16,984 nucleotides of DNA from SZUA-430 sp044375275. GTDB taxonomy: Bacteria > Pseudomonadota > Alphaproteobacteria > Micropepsales > Micropepsaceae. Of this stretch, positions 1 to 7,637 are shown piece after piece (the stretch's first letter is position 1; each line of letters starts with the position of its first letter). The DNA lies in NCBI GenBank assembly GCA_044375275.1, contig JBILMZ010000056.1, positions 1 through 16,984 on the forward strand. The letters are read 5' to 3'. The notes under the pieces were generated by a model. It was not told where the DNA came from. It did not search any database and saw nothing but the letters and a program-made list of their open reading frames with translations. The translations under genes were made by a program, and so were the position numbers.

Positions 1-1
1 C

Positions 2-259
2 TGGTTGAGGAAGAACTTTGGCAGCCTCGTATCGCTGACGGGTGAGAACGCGGCATTCCGACTGGTGCAGTTGCCCTCGAGCCTGTGCTCGACCGCCCAC
101 GAAGTCCAGATCCGGAAGTTCTTCGAGCCGCTTGAGACGCGCATTGTCGGCGCGCCACGCACGCTCGCCAACACGCTCGAGACAGTAAAGCGCTGCGCCG
201 ACTGGAAGGCGCGTGCTGCAAAGGAAATCGCCGGCGCAACGCTCGCGCCGGCGAACTAG
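2..259 (+). CDS. C-terminal end of a probable M1-family aminopeptidase (partial)
   Basis: Only the last 85 codons are in the window. The reading frame is open from base 2 and ends at the TAG at 257-259, so the gene begins to the left. The residues run from a WLRKNFGSLVSL stretch through LCSTAHEVQIRKFFEPLETR to APRTLANTLETVKRCADWK. This resembles the end of the helical ERAP1_C-like C-terminal domain of M1 zinc aminopeptidases. In that family this position holds a helix-rich tail with an FF...R...L..TLE...C pattern. The catalytic HExxH and GAMEN motifs would lie outside the window and cannot be checked. The gene converges on sdhA with only 10 bases between stops. The family call comes from the tail alone and is moderate. 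Confidence 0.6.
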   Translation, partial: WLRKNFGSLVSLTGENAAFRLVQLPSSLCSTAHEVQIRKFFEPLETRIVGAPRTLANTLETVKRCADWKARAAKEIAGATLAPAN

Positions 260-269
260 GAACCGCGTA

Positions 270-2057
270 TCAGTACGTACGCGCCTTCGGCGCAATGTAC
301 TCGACATCATTTGACAGCGTGTACGTATGCACCGGCCGGTAATCGAGCTTCACATTGCCGGTCTGTGTGTCGAACCAGGCAAGCGTGTGCTTCATCCAGG
401 TCTGGTCATCGCGCTTGGGGAAGTCCTCGCGGGCATGCGCACCGCGGCTCTCCTCACGTGTCACCGCACCCGCCACAGTCACCGCGGCCTGCGAGATCAG
501 GTTGTCGAATTCAAGTGTCTCGAGAAGATCTGAATTCCAGATCATCGACCTGTCCTGGACACCGATCTGCGGCATTTCCCGATACACCCCGGCAACAAGG
601 TCACGGCCAGCCTGCAGAATGTCCTTCTCGCGGAACACCGCGCAGTGCTCCTGCATGGCCTTCTGCATGCGCCGGCGCAGTTCCGACGTCGGTACCTTGC
701 CCTTCGCGTTGCGGAAGCGGTCAAGGCGCGCGAGCGAATTGTCACCAGCGCCCTTGGAAAGGTCAGGTTGCCGCTCGCCGGGCTTGACGTCAGCTGCACA
801 CTTCATGCCCGCAGAGCGGCCAAACACAACGAGATCGATCAGGGAGTTGGATCCCAGACGATTGGCGCCATGTACTGAAACACAAGCCGCTTCACCGATG
901 GCCATGAGGCCCGGAACAATCGTATCCGGATTGCCATCCTTCAGCGTAAACACCTCGCCATGATAGTTCGTCGGAATGCCACCCATGTTGTAGTGAACGG
1001 TTGGCAGGACCGGAATCGGCTGCTTGGTCACATCTACGCCCGCAAAGATACGCGCGGATTCCGAGATGCCAGGCAGGCGCTCGTGAATGATCTTCGGATC
1101 GAGGTGGCTCAGGTGAAGGTGAATGTGGTCCTTGTTCGGCCCACAGCCGCGGCCCTCACGGATCTCGATCGTCATGGCACGGCTGACCACGTCGCGTGAG
1201 GCCAGATCCTTTGCATTGGGCGCGTAGCGTTCCATGAAGCGCTCGCCATTCGCATTCGTGAGATACCCACCCTCACCACGGACACCTTCAGTGATGAGCA
1301 CCCCCGCGCCAAACACACCAGTTGGATGGAACTGCACGAACTCCATGTCTTGCAAGGGCAGACCAGCACGCAGGACCATCGCATTTCCATCACCCGTACA
1401 GGTGTGCGCAGACGTGCAGTTCTGGTAAGCGCGCCCGTAACCACCTGTCGCAAGGACAACCTTGTTGGCTCGGAAACGATGGATGGAGCCATCATCAAGG
1501 CACCACGCCATCACGCCACGGCATCGGCCGTCTTCCATGATCAGGTCGAGCGCGAAGTACTCGATGAAGAACACGGCGTCGTAGCGAAGGCTTTGGCCAT
1601 ACAGGGTATGCAGTATGGCATGACCGGTTCTGTCTGCTGCCGCACAGGTACGCTGGATCGGCGCCTTGCCAAATTCCTTTGTCATGCCCCCGAATGCGCG
1701 CTGGTAGATCTTGCCTTCTTCGGTGCGCGAAAAAGGAACGCCAAAGTGCTCGAGCTCGTAAACGGCTTCTGGCGCATTGCGGCAGAGATACTCGATCGCA
1801 TCCTGGTCACCCAGCCAGTCTGACCCCTTCACGGTGTCATACATGTGCCAGCGCCAGTCATCGGTTTCCATGTTGCCAAGCGCAGCCGAGATGCCGCCCT
1901 GGGCCGCGACCGTATGGCTGCGCGTCGGAAACACCTTGCTGACATTGGCAACCTTCAAGCCGGCTTTTGCGGCCTCAAGTGTCGCCCGGAGGCCGGCGCC
2001 TCCCGCCCCTACTACAACAACGTCAAAAGTATGGTCGGTGACGGGATATGCGGTCAT
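270..2057 (-). CDS. sdhA: Succinate dehydrogenase flavoprotein subunit
   Basis: Catalytic FAD subunit of respiratory complex II. It oxidises succinate to fumarate on the cytoplasmic face of the inner membrane and passes electrons to the iron-sulfur subunit. The product is 595 residues, the normal family length. The Rossmann motif GAGGAG is at 17-22, and RSHTVAAQGG at 46-55 carries the histidine (H48) that binds FAD covalently. HPTGVFGAG starts near 244, followed by the active-site stretch LASRDVVSRAM near 285-295. The ATG at 2057 is preferred over the longer frame from 2156, because the extra 33 residues overlap sdhD and do not look like SdhA. It lies 16 bases after sdhD and is the third gene of sdhCDA. 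No sdhB follows: the next gene is on the other strand. Confidence 0.97.
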   Translation of the reverse strand: MTAYPVTDHTFDVVVVGAGGAGLRATLEAAKAGLKVANVSKVFPTRSHTVAAQGGISAALGNMETDDWRWHMYDTVKGSDWLGDQDAIEYLCRNAPEAVYELEHFGVPFSRTEEGKIYQRAFGGMTKEFGKAPIQRTCAAADRTGHAILHTLYGQSLRYDAVFFIEYFALDLIMEDGRCRGVMAWCLDDGSIHRFRANKVVLATGGYGRAYQNCTSAHTCTGDGNAMVLRAGLPLQDMEFVQFHPTGVFGAGVLITEGVRGEGGYLTNANGERFMERYAPNAKDLASRDVVSRAMTIEIREGRGCGPNKDHIHLHLSHLDPKIIHERLPGISESARIFAGVDVTKQPIPVLPTVHYNMGGIPTNYHGEVFTLKDGNPDTIVPGLMAIGEAACVSVHGANRLGSNSLIDLVVFGRSAGMKCAADVKPGERQPDLSKGAGDNSLARLDRFRNAKGKVPTSELRRRMQKAMQEHCAVFREKDILQAGRDLVAGVYREMPQIGVQDRSMIWNSDLLETLEFDNLISQAAVTVAGAVTREESRGAHAREDFPKRDDQTWMKHTLAWFDTQTGNVKLDYRPVHTYTLSNDVEYIAPKARTY

Positions 2058-2073
2058 GGGATCAGCCTCGGAA

Positions 2074-2448
2074 TTAGATAAGGATACGCAGCACGGAGAC
2101 GACACATGTCGCCCCGACAGCGAAAACAGCAAAATGGAGCAGTACGAGAAGCGCAATCTTCGTCGACTCTCGGTGAATGTAGTCCTCGATCACGACCTTG
2201 GCGCCCAGCAGCATGTGCAAGAGGCCGACAACCACGAACATGGCCATGGCGATACCGCTGACAGGATGGCTGAGGAACAACATGACTTCGGAGTACGGAG
2301 CCCCGGTGTAGCGGACGACGGCCCACACGAACCAGAGCGTCAGCGGAACCAGCGCGACCGCGGTCATGCGCTGGTACCAGAAATGTTGGGTGCCGCTCTT
2401 GGCGGATCCATAGCCGCGGACGCGGCCAAGCGGTGTCTGGATGCTCAT
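2074..2448 (-). CDS. sdhD: Succinate dehydrogenase membrane anchor subunit
   Basis: Small integral membrane subunit of complex II that, with SdhC, anchors SdhAB and shapes the heme b and ubiquinone sites. The product is 124 residues with three hydrophobic segments, at about 28-46, 60-83 and 97-120. A W-Q-R cluster (W24, Q26, R27) precedes the first helix. The HxxxG...DY pattern (H78, G82, D89, Y90) is the usual SdhD signature near the quinone pocket. The ATG at 2448 overlaps the sdhC stop in an ATGA arrangement, which indicates translational coupling and settles the start. The longer open frame upstream lies entirely within sdhC and is not coding. Confidence 0.93.
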   Translation of the reverse strand: MSIQTPLGRVRGYGSAKSGTQHFWYQRMTAVALVPLTLWFVWAVVRYTGAPYSEVMLFLSHPVSGIAMAMFVVVGLLHMLLGAKVVIEDYIHRESTKIALLVLLHFAVFAVGATCVVSVLRILI

Positions 2449-2864
2449 TGCCAGCCTCCCATCGATTGATAGGCGACAACCCAGATGACAAGTGTCGTCG
2501 ACAGCGTCAGCCCGTAAACAATGAGGCCCGAGCGGTTGGCCGCCTTGAGACTGATGCCGATGCCGGCATCCCACAGAAGATGCCGAACACCGTTCATCGC
2601 ATGGTAGACGAGCGCCAGCGTAAACCCGAACAGCACGAACCGCCCAAACCAGTGACCGGCGGCGGCTTCGAACACCGCATAGCTCTCGGGCCCTTCAGAT
2701 GCAGCCACCAGCCACCACGCAAGCAGCAACGTACCGAGGGAGAGACCGACACCCGTGATGCGGTGCAGGATCGATGTGCCCATCGTGATCGGCCAGCGAT
2801 AGACTTGAAGATGCGGAGCGAGCGGCCTTGCAGCTGCACGAACCTTGGTTCGGGCCTCAGACAT
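2445..2864 (-). CDS. sdhC: Succinate dehydrogenase cytochrome b556 subunit
   Basis: Heme-binding membrane subunit of complex II, 139 residues. The SILHRITG motif at 31-38 holds the conserved Ser and Arg that line the ubiquinone site. YHAMNGVRHLLWD, starting near 87, contains H88, which corresponds to the axial heme b ligand in the family, and H95. Three membrane segments lie at about 32-53, 72-93 and 112-133. The ATG at 2864 has GAGGA about nine bases upstream. It is the first gene of the sdhCDA operon, so the promoter should lie in the spacer shared with the divergent HAD gene. I found no convincing sigma-70 boxes there. Confidence 0.95.
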   Translation of the reverse strand: MSEARTKVRAAARPLAPHLQVYRWPITMGTSILHRITGVGLSLGTLLLAWWLVAASEGPESYAVFEAAAGHWFGRFVLFGFTLALVYHAMNGVRHLLWDAGIGISLKAANRSGLIVYGLTLSTTLVIWVVAYQSMGGWQ

Positions 2865-2953
2865 GGTTGGCAGTCCTCAGGTTGAAGGCAGGAAGGAAAA
2901 TCAGGAACATTCGGCTACTAATTTTCACAAGCGGCCTGTATGAGCAAGCAGGA

Positions 2954-2973
2954 GTTGCCGCGTCACCGGCAAC
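2954..2973. repeat. Perfect inverted repeat before the HAD hydrolase start
   Basis: GTTGCCG (2954-2960) and CGGCAAC (2967-2973) are exact reverse complements with a six-base loop. The element ends 16 bases before the chosen ATG at 2990 and lies just in front of the G-run that may serve as its ribosome binding site. It is in the spacer between sdhC and the HAD gene. It could be an operator dyad or an mRNA hairpin that affects translation. No T-run follows, so it is not an intrinsic terminator. Confidence 0.4.
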
Positions 2974-2989
2974 CATGGGGGGCAAAGCC

Positions 2990-3619
2990 ATGTTCGAGGC
3001 AGTAATCTTTGACTTTGGCGGTGTGATCACCGAGAGCCCGTTTGAAGCGTTTAACCGGATGGAAGCGCGTCTGGGCATTTCACCGAACACGGTAAGACGA
3101 ATCAACGCGACAAATCCGGACACCAATGCGTGGGCACTTTTCGAACGCTCCGAAATCGGACCAGAAGAGTTTGACCGCAGGTTTTCCGAGGAAGCCGCAG
3201 CGTTGGGTGTGTCGCTGGCTGGCAGGGACGTATTGTCCTGCCTGCACGGCAGCGTGCGGCCACGTATGCTGGAAGCCTTGAAGCGCATTGCGGGTAAGTT
3301 CAGGACCGGTTGCATAACGAACAACGTCAAGGCGGCGGGGCCGGATCATTCCAACAGGGACGCAAAGGTCGCAGAAGCATTTTCCCTGTTCGGGCACGTG
3401 CTCGAATCCTCGAAGATCGGCATCCGCAAGCCCGACCCTCGCATCTACACCATGATGCTCGAAGCCCTGTCGGTTAAGCCCGAACGGGCCGTGTACCTGG
3501 ATGACCTCGGCATCAACCTGAAGCCGGCCAAGGCGCTCGGCATGACCACGATAAAGGTGGTCACGGGGGACGATGCCATTGCAGAACTCGAACGGCACCT
3601 CGGCATGAAGCTTGGCTGA
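2990..3619 (+). CDS. HAD-superfamily hydrolase, class IA-like, with atypical motif I
   Basis: A 209-residue haloacid-dehalogenase-fold protein resembling the phosphatase-like domain found in ACAD10 and at the N-terminus of some epoxide hydrolases. Motif I is FDFGGV, with the nucleophile at D8. Position 10, where most HAD phosphatases have the second Asp, is Gly. Motif II is TNN at 110-112, the motif III lysine is K147 in RKPDP, and motif IV is YLDDLG with D171/D172. The ATG at 2990 is chosen because a GGGGGG run lies seven bases upstream and MFEAVIFDFGG is the usual family beginning. The in-frame ATG at 2975 is an alternative. The gene diverges from sdhC. The substrate is unknown, and the Gly at position 10 may mean altered phosphatase chemistry. 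Confidence 0.85.
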   Translation: MFEAVIFDFGGVITESPFEAFNRMEARLGISPNTVRRINATNPDTNAWALFERSEIGPEEFDRRFSEEAAALGVSLAGRDVLSCLHGSVRPRMLEALKRIAGKFRTGCITNNVKAAGPDHSNRDAKVAEAFSLFGHVLESSKIGIRKPDPRIYTMMLEALSVKPERAVYLDDLGINLKPAKALGMTTIKVVTGDDAIAELERHLGMKLG

Positions 3620-3650
3620 CGGCGCATATGGTTAACAGACGCTGATCGCG

Positions 3651-4076
3651 TTAACCTTTGGCAAAAATCGACCGTTCATCCTCAAAGGCCTTGATCTCCA
3701 GCGCATTGCCGGAAGGGTCCCGGAAAAACATCGTAAACTGCTCGCCTGCCTCCCCCTTGAAGCGCACCTGCGGTTCAATGAGGAAGAGAATATTTTTTTG
3801 CCTCAGTGAATCGGAAATTTCCCTGAATTTAGAAGGACTTACGATCAGTCCAAAATGCCGCACAGGCACCTGCTCTCCATCAACCTCGTTTGCCCCTTCA
3901 CACGCCCCCTCCGAAGCGCTCAAATGGGCAACGATCTGGTGCCCGAAGAAGTCGAAATCGACCCATTCAGGAGAGGATCGGCCTTCCGCACATCCGAGAA
4001 TGCCGCCGTAGAACCGACGAGCCTCCTCGAGATCGTGCACAGGGAAGGCAAGATGGAAACGGGGGCGTTCGCTCAT
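3651..4076 (-). CDS. VOC-fold (glyoxalase/extradiol dioxygenase-like) protein
   Basis: A 141-residue protein of the vicinal-oxygen-chelate superfamily, close to the group annotated as predicted extradiol-dioxygenase-family proteins. Two beta-alpha-beta-beta-beta modules are visible: FHLAFPVHDLEEARRFYGG at 7-25, and VRHFGLIV near 72 leading to FFRDPSGNALEIKAF at 117-131. Probable metal ligands are H8, H74 and E127, with H46 or H51 also possible. The ATG at 4076 has GGAG about six bases upstream (CACGGAGATGACATG). The longer frame reaching 4229 overlaps the divergent metallopeptidase gene and lacks family similarity. Bases 3780-3850 are clearly more AT-rich than the genes around them, a weak hint of different ancestry. 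The substrate cannot be told from the sequence. Confidence 0.85.
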   Translation of the reverse strand: MSERPRFHLAFPVHDLEEARRFYGGILGCAEGRSSPEWVDFDFFGHQIVAHLSASEGACEGANEVDGEQVPVRHFGLIVSPSKFREISDSLRQKNILFLIEPQVRFKGEAGEQFTMFFRDPSGNALEIKAFEDERSIFAKG

Positions 4077-4140
4077 GTCATCTCCGTGGAAACAGAACGG
4101 CTGACACGAGTGGACTTCAATCGCGAAGGGTAAACAAGAG

Positions 4141-4872
4141 GTGTCAAAGGCGCAGCACAGGACAATGAGGATCGGAGGCCAGTCGGTCGACGTGAAAGTG
4201 CGCCTCAATCCGCGCGCGCGCCGCCTCATCGTAAAGGTTCATCCTTCCACCGGCGAAGTGGCCGTGGTCGCGCCGTCACGCCGGTCAGTGCCGAGCGCCC
4301 TGGATTTTGCACGTCAGGAAGGTGAATGGATCGCCGACCGTCTCTCCAGGGTCCCGGGACGCATATATCTCAAGTGCGGACAGACCGTACCCTACAAGGG
4401 GACACCTCACGTGATCCGGTCAACACCGGAGCAGCGCGGCGGCGTCTGGATCGACACTGACTCCGAAAAGCCCGTGCTGCGCGTGTCCGGCTTCCGCGAA
4501 CACATCCCTCGCCGCGTCGAAGACTGGCTGAAGAAGCAGGCTCGCGCCCAGATCATCCGCCGGATTTCTGCACTGTCCGAACTTCTTGGCGTATCGCCGT
4601 CACGCATAACCGTACGCGATACAGCGAGCCGTTGGGGATCATGCTCGACGACGGGCGCGATCTCCGTGTCCTGGCGCCTCGTGTTGGCTCCGGGCTTCGT
4701 TCTGAACTACGTCTGTGCACACGAAGTCGCACATCTGCGGGAAATGAACCATGGCCGCCGCTTCTGGCGGCTCGTCGACCAGCTTGTAGGTCAGGACGAA
4801 GCTGCACAGGCCCAAGCCTGGCTGCGGGAGAACGGCGCGGAACTCCATCGATACGCGGCAGCCATCGACTGA
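4141..4872 (+). CDS. YgjP-type M48-like zinc metallopeptidase (DUF45)
   Basis: A 243-residue member of the COG1451/DUF45 family of predicted metal-dependent hydrolases. The N-terminal half is a basic beta-rich region (RLNPRARRLIVKVHP at 21-35). The catalytic part has SRWGSC at 163-168, then HEVAH at 194-198 with E195 as the general base. H204 in NHGRRFW is the probable third zinc ligand. This order and spacing are typical of the family. Two starts are possible: GTG at 4141 with GAGG almost touching it, or ATG at 4165, preceded at short distance by AGGA. The eight extra residues do not affect the family call. The gene converges on the PBP gene with five bases between. The substrate is not known. 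Confidence 0.9.
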   Translation: MSKAQHRTMRIGGQSVDVKVRLNPRARRLIVKVHPSTGEVAVVAPSRRSVPSALDFARQEGEWIADRLSRVPGRIYLKCGQTVPYKGTPHVIRSTPEQRGGVWIDTDSEKPVLRVSGFREHIPRRVEDWLKKQARAQIIRRISALSELLGVSPSRITVRDTASRWGSCSTTGAISVSWRLVLAPGFVLNYVCAHEVAHLREMNHGRRFWRLVDQLVGQDEAAQAQAWLRENGAELHRYAAAID

Positions 4873-4877
4873 GATAC

Positions 4878-6842
4878 TCAGTTCTGGCCCGAGGTATCGT
4901 CACTGTCCTTGAGGATCCGCGCAAGAATGTCTTCGAAGGCATCCGGCGCAGGCTGCTCGTCCATTCGATCAAGCCCTGGAAGCGGCGAGATAGGTTGGCC
5001 AGCCGTCGCCGACAGCATGAATTTCTTCCAGATCTGCGCGGGCAGCGTTCCGCCCGTGACGCCCTTGCCCATCGTCTGACCGGTGTCGGCACCGATCCAG
5101 ACCCCCGCAACGAGCTGGCGCGTATACCCCACGAACCAGGCATCCTTGAAATCCTGCGTGGTACCCGTCTTTCCTGCAGCGGGACGCGATCCGAGATTGG
5201 CCTGTTTGCCGGTCCCTGACCTGATTGCCTGCATGAGCATATGGTTCATCTGGCCAACATGAACGACATCGACCACACGCCCCATGCCCGATCCCGAACG
5301 TTCGTAGAGCAATGCCCCGTCAGGGGTCCGGATACGCTTCACGCCATAAGTGATGGCACCGGTTCCACCGGATGCAAAGGGTGCATAGGCAGAAACAAGT
5401 TCAGCCAGGGACACCTCCGACGTACCAAGTGCAATGGAAGGAACGGCATCGAGGCTTGACGTGATCCCGAGACGCTGGGCGACATCAACAACCGTCTCGG
5501 GGGTCTCCTGCAGGCAGAGCTGCACAGCCACCGTATTCACGGAGTTGGACAGCGCATCAGTCAATGTAATCTCTCCGGAATGGCCGGCCTTGAAGTTAGC
5601 CGGCGTCCAGCCACGATAGGTGACGGGCTCGTCGATCACGATGGACTGTGGGGAGAGGCCAGCTTCCAGCGCTGCCAGATAGACAAAGGGCTTGAAGGCA
5701 GAACCGGGCTGTCGCTTCGCCGCCGTCGCGCGATTGAAGAATGTGTGCCCGTGCTCCCTGCCACCGACCATCGCGCGGACGGCACCGTCCGGTGACATGG
5801 CAATGAGTGCAACCTGCAGGTTCTCGTAACCAGGCTCCGAAAGGGCGCGCAGCGCCGCATCTTCCGCTTGCCGTTGCATGTTGAGATCAAGCGTGGTCTC
5901 GACGATGATTTCAGGCGCTGTATGACCAACCAGGTCGTCCAGTTGGGCATCCACCCAGTCGGAAAAATACTGGCTTCCCTTGCCGAAAAGACCGGGAGCA
6001 AGTTTCGGCCGCGTGTGAAGCGCATCATCACGGATCTCGGGGGAGATGAAGCCGGTCTCGACCATCGTCTGCAGCACGACACGCGCCCGCTCCCAGGCAA
6101 GATCGTTTCCGTTCACGGGCGAGTAGCGCGAAGGTGCCTTGAGCAATCCTGCAAGCATCGCCGCCTCGACGAGCCCGAGCTTGGTCGCCGACTTGTTGAA
6201 GTAGCGCCGCGCGGCTTCATCGATGCCGTCAGCGCCAGCGCCGAAATAGACCTTGTTGAGATAGAGCGACAGGATCTCTTCCTTTGACAGGGAAGACTCC
6301 AGGTACAGCGCAAGCAGGGCTTCCTGGAACTTGCGAACCATCGTGCGCTCCGGCTTAAGGAACAGGTTCTTGGCCAGCTGCTGCGTGATGGTCGAGCCAC
6401 CCTGCACCACCCGGCCTTCCTGCATGTTGACCCAGAACGCGCGACCCAGGCCCCAGGGATCAATGCCGAAATGCGAATAGAAGCGTCGGTCTTCGCTCGC
6501 GATGACAGCGTTTGAGACATGCGCGGGCAGGTCCGCCGTCGATACGAAGTCTCCCGACAGGCGCCCCCGGCGGGCGATCACCTTGCCGTGGACGTCAACA
6601 ATCGTGATGGCCTGGCTGCTGCCGGCGGTAAACAGGCCTTCTGTTGAAGGCAGGTCTCGCGCAAAATAGGCCAGCATGCCGGCAACGCCGATCACCCCCC
6701 AGATGACGACGATGATGAAGGTATAGGTGAGCTTCCACAAAAGGCTGGAACCAGGCGCGTCCTTGGCTGGCGGCGCCGCAGGTGCCTTTTTCTGCGATGA
6801 CCGCTGGCCTCGCTTGCCCTTGTTCTTGTCAGATTTTCCCAT
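4878..6842 (-). CDS. Bifunctional class A penicillin-binding protein (PBP1-type)
   Basis: Inner-membrane peptidoglycan synthase of 654 residues that polymerises glycan strands and cross-links peptides in the periplasm. A basic, low-complexity cytoplasmic tail (1-35) precedes one membrane helix at about 36-60. The GT51 glycosyltransferase domain has SEDRRFYSHFGID, with catalytic E117, and GGSTITQQ at 148-155. The transpeptidase domain has SAFK at 381-384 (acylated Ser381), SNSVN with the SxN triad at 434-436, and KTGT at 558-561. All motifs are intact. The sequence passes quickly from the GT51 region to the transpeptidase and ends soon after it, shorter than classical E. coli PBP1a. The ATG at 6842 has only a weak GGA upstream. 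The gene diverges from the ankyrin gene. Confidence 0.95.
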   Translation of the reverse strand: MGKSDKNKGKRGQRSSQKKAPAAPPAKDAPGSSLLWKLTYTFIIVVIWGVIGVAGMLAYFARDLPSTEGLFTAGSSQAITIVDVHGKVIARRGRLSGDFVSTADLPAHVSNAVIASEDRRFYSHFGIDPWGLGRAFWVNMQEGRVVQGGSTITQQLAKNLFLKPERTMVRKFQEALLALYLESSLSKEEILSLYLNKVYFGAGADGIDEAARRYFNKSATKLGLVEAAMLAGLLKAPSRYSPVNGNDLAWERARVVLQTMVETGFISPEIRDDALHTRPKLAPGLFGKGSQYFSDWVDAQLDDLVGHTAPEIIVETTLDLNMQRQAEDAALRALSEPGYENLQVALIAMSPDGAVRAMVGGREHGHTFFNRATAAKRQPGSAFKPFVYLAALEAGLSPQSIVIDEPVTYRGWTPANFKAGHSGEITLTDALSNSVNTVAVQLCLQETPETVVDVAQRLGITSSLDAVPSIALGTSEVSLAELVSAYAPFASGGTGAITYGVKRIRTPDGALLYERSGSGMGRVVDVVHVGQMNHMLMQAIRSGTGKQANLGSRPAAGKTGTTQDFKDAWFVGYTRQLVAGVWIGADTGQTMGKGVTGGTLPAQIWKKFMLSATAGQPISPLPGLDRMDEQPAPDAFEDILARILKDSDDTSGQN

Positions 6843-6913
6843 GAATGGTGCGGATTCCGGTCGCCGGTATGGTTGTAGGGAATCGGCCTTAACACCCGCT
6901 GAATCCTGAGGAA

Positions 6914-6928
6914 TTAATGTCGGGTTAG
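6914..6928. promoter_or_regulatory. CtrA-box-like site (TTAA-N7-TTAG)
   Basis: TTAA at 6914-6917 and TTAG at 6925-6928 are separated by seven bases. This matches seven of the eight fixed positions of the alphaproteobacterial CtrA full site TTAA-N7-TTAA. It lies in the divergent spacer 70-85 bases upstream of the PBP start and about 110 bases upstream of the ankyrin gene. A cell-wall gene under cell-cycle control would fit, but one such match can occur by chance. Confidence 0.25.
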
Positions 6929-6971
6929 CTGATGTTCAAACATGAGGGAAAACTTGCTAGAGTTGGAAAAC

Positions 6972-7019
6972 GCCCCATGCGGCACAAGGCCCATTTGGCA
7001 AAAGGCCCATTTGGCAAAA
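6972..7019. repeat. Three tandem 16-bp units upstream of the ankyrin gene
   Basis: The unit GGCCCATTTGGCAAAA occurs exactly twice head to tail at 6988-7003 and 7004-7019. It is preceded in register by a degraded copy at 6972-6987 that matches at 12 of 16 positions. The array ends 16 bases before the GTG start of the ankyrin-repeat gene, so it occupies the leader or promoter of ank-regB. It may be a regulator-binding array or simple replication slippage. Confidence 0.8.
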
Positions 7020-7035
7020 GGAAGGACAAGGCACC

Positions 7036-7626
7036 GTGGCATCCCGGGACACAAATGGGTTCATCAAGATCGGGCTCGCATTGGCTTTTGCTTTGGGAAT
7101 CTGTTTCGAAACGGCGGCGGCCGGACCCAATTCATTTGGAGGACTGTTCTCTGATCAGCCCATCGTGGAGGCGACAAAGAAGGGATCGGTTTCGGACACG
7201 CAGGCGGCGCTGATTGACGGCGCATCCGCAAACACCAAGGCTGAAGACGGAACCCCGGTACTGGTGATCGCAGCAAAGTCTGAAAACGTTGATCTCGTTC
7301 GCTTGCTCGTCGAAAACGGAGCAAGACCTGATGTCAAGGCCAAGGACGAAACAACGGCGCTGACCCTCGCATCAGCCAACGGAAATCTGGATATTGTGAC
7401 CTTGCTGCTCGACCATGGAGCAGACGTGAACGAACCCGGTTCGTTGCGTGAAACCGCCATCATCAAGGCAGCGCGCGGTCGCAGAAACGCCGTCATTCGT
7501 GTTCTCGTCGCAAAGGGCGCGGATCTGGAAGAAACGGATGCGTCGGGTGCAACTGCCCTCGATATCGCAGAAAGCGCTGGCTGGCAGGACACGGCGGCGC
7601 TGCTCAAGAAAGCGGGCCCAAAATAG
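7036..7626 (+). CDS. Exported ankyrin-repeat protein upstream of regB
   Basis: A 196-residue protein with a Sec-type signal peptide: basic start, hydrophobic core FIKIGLALAFALGICF at 9-24, and a likely cut after the AAA that ends at 29. At least three ankyrin repeats follow, at about 71-103, 104-136 and 137-169, with a partial one to the C-terminus. The repeat features DxxxxTALxxAxxxG and LLxxGADVN are clear. The GTG at 7036 has a good purine-rich site (AAGGAAGGACAAGG) just upstream. Export to the periplasm suggests protein binding there, though no partner is visible. The stop lies 11 bases before regB, so the two are probably co-transcribed. That makes a link to redox signalling possible but unproven. 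Confidence 0.85.
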   Translation: MASRDTNGFIKIGLALAFALGICFETAAAGPNSFGGLFSDQPIVEATKKGSVSDTQAALIDGASANTKAEDGTPVLVIAAKSENVDLVRLLVENGARPDVKAKDETTALTLASANGNLDIVTLLLDHGADVNEPGSLRETAIIKAARGRRNAVIRVLVAKGADLEETDASGATALDIAESAGWQDTAALLKKAGPK

Positions 7627-7637
7627 CGAGCGATCAA

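Noticed and set aside
2058..2156. N-terminal extension of sdhA
   Set aside because: The 33 residues overlap the end of sdhD and do not resemble SdhA. The ATG at 2057 gives the family N-terminus.
3630..3656. Inverted repeat GGTTAAC/GTTAACC between the HAD and VOC stops as a two-way terminator
   Set aside because: The stem is AT-rich with a 13-base loop and no proper T-run on either strand. It is too weak to call.
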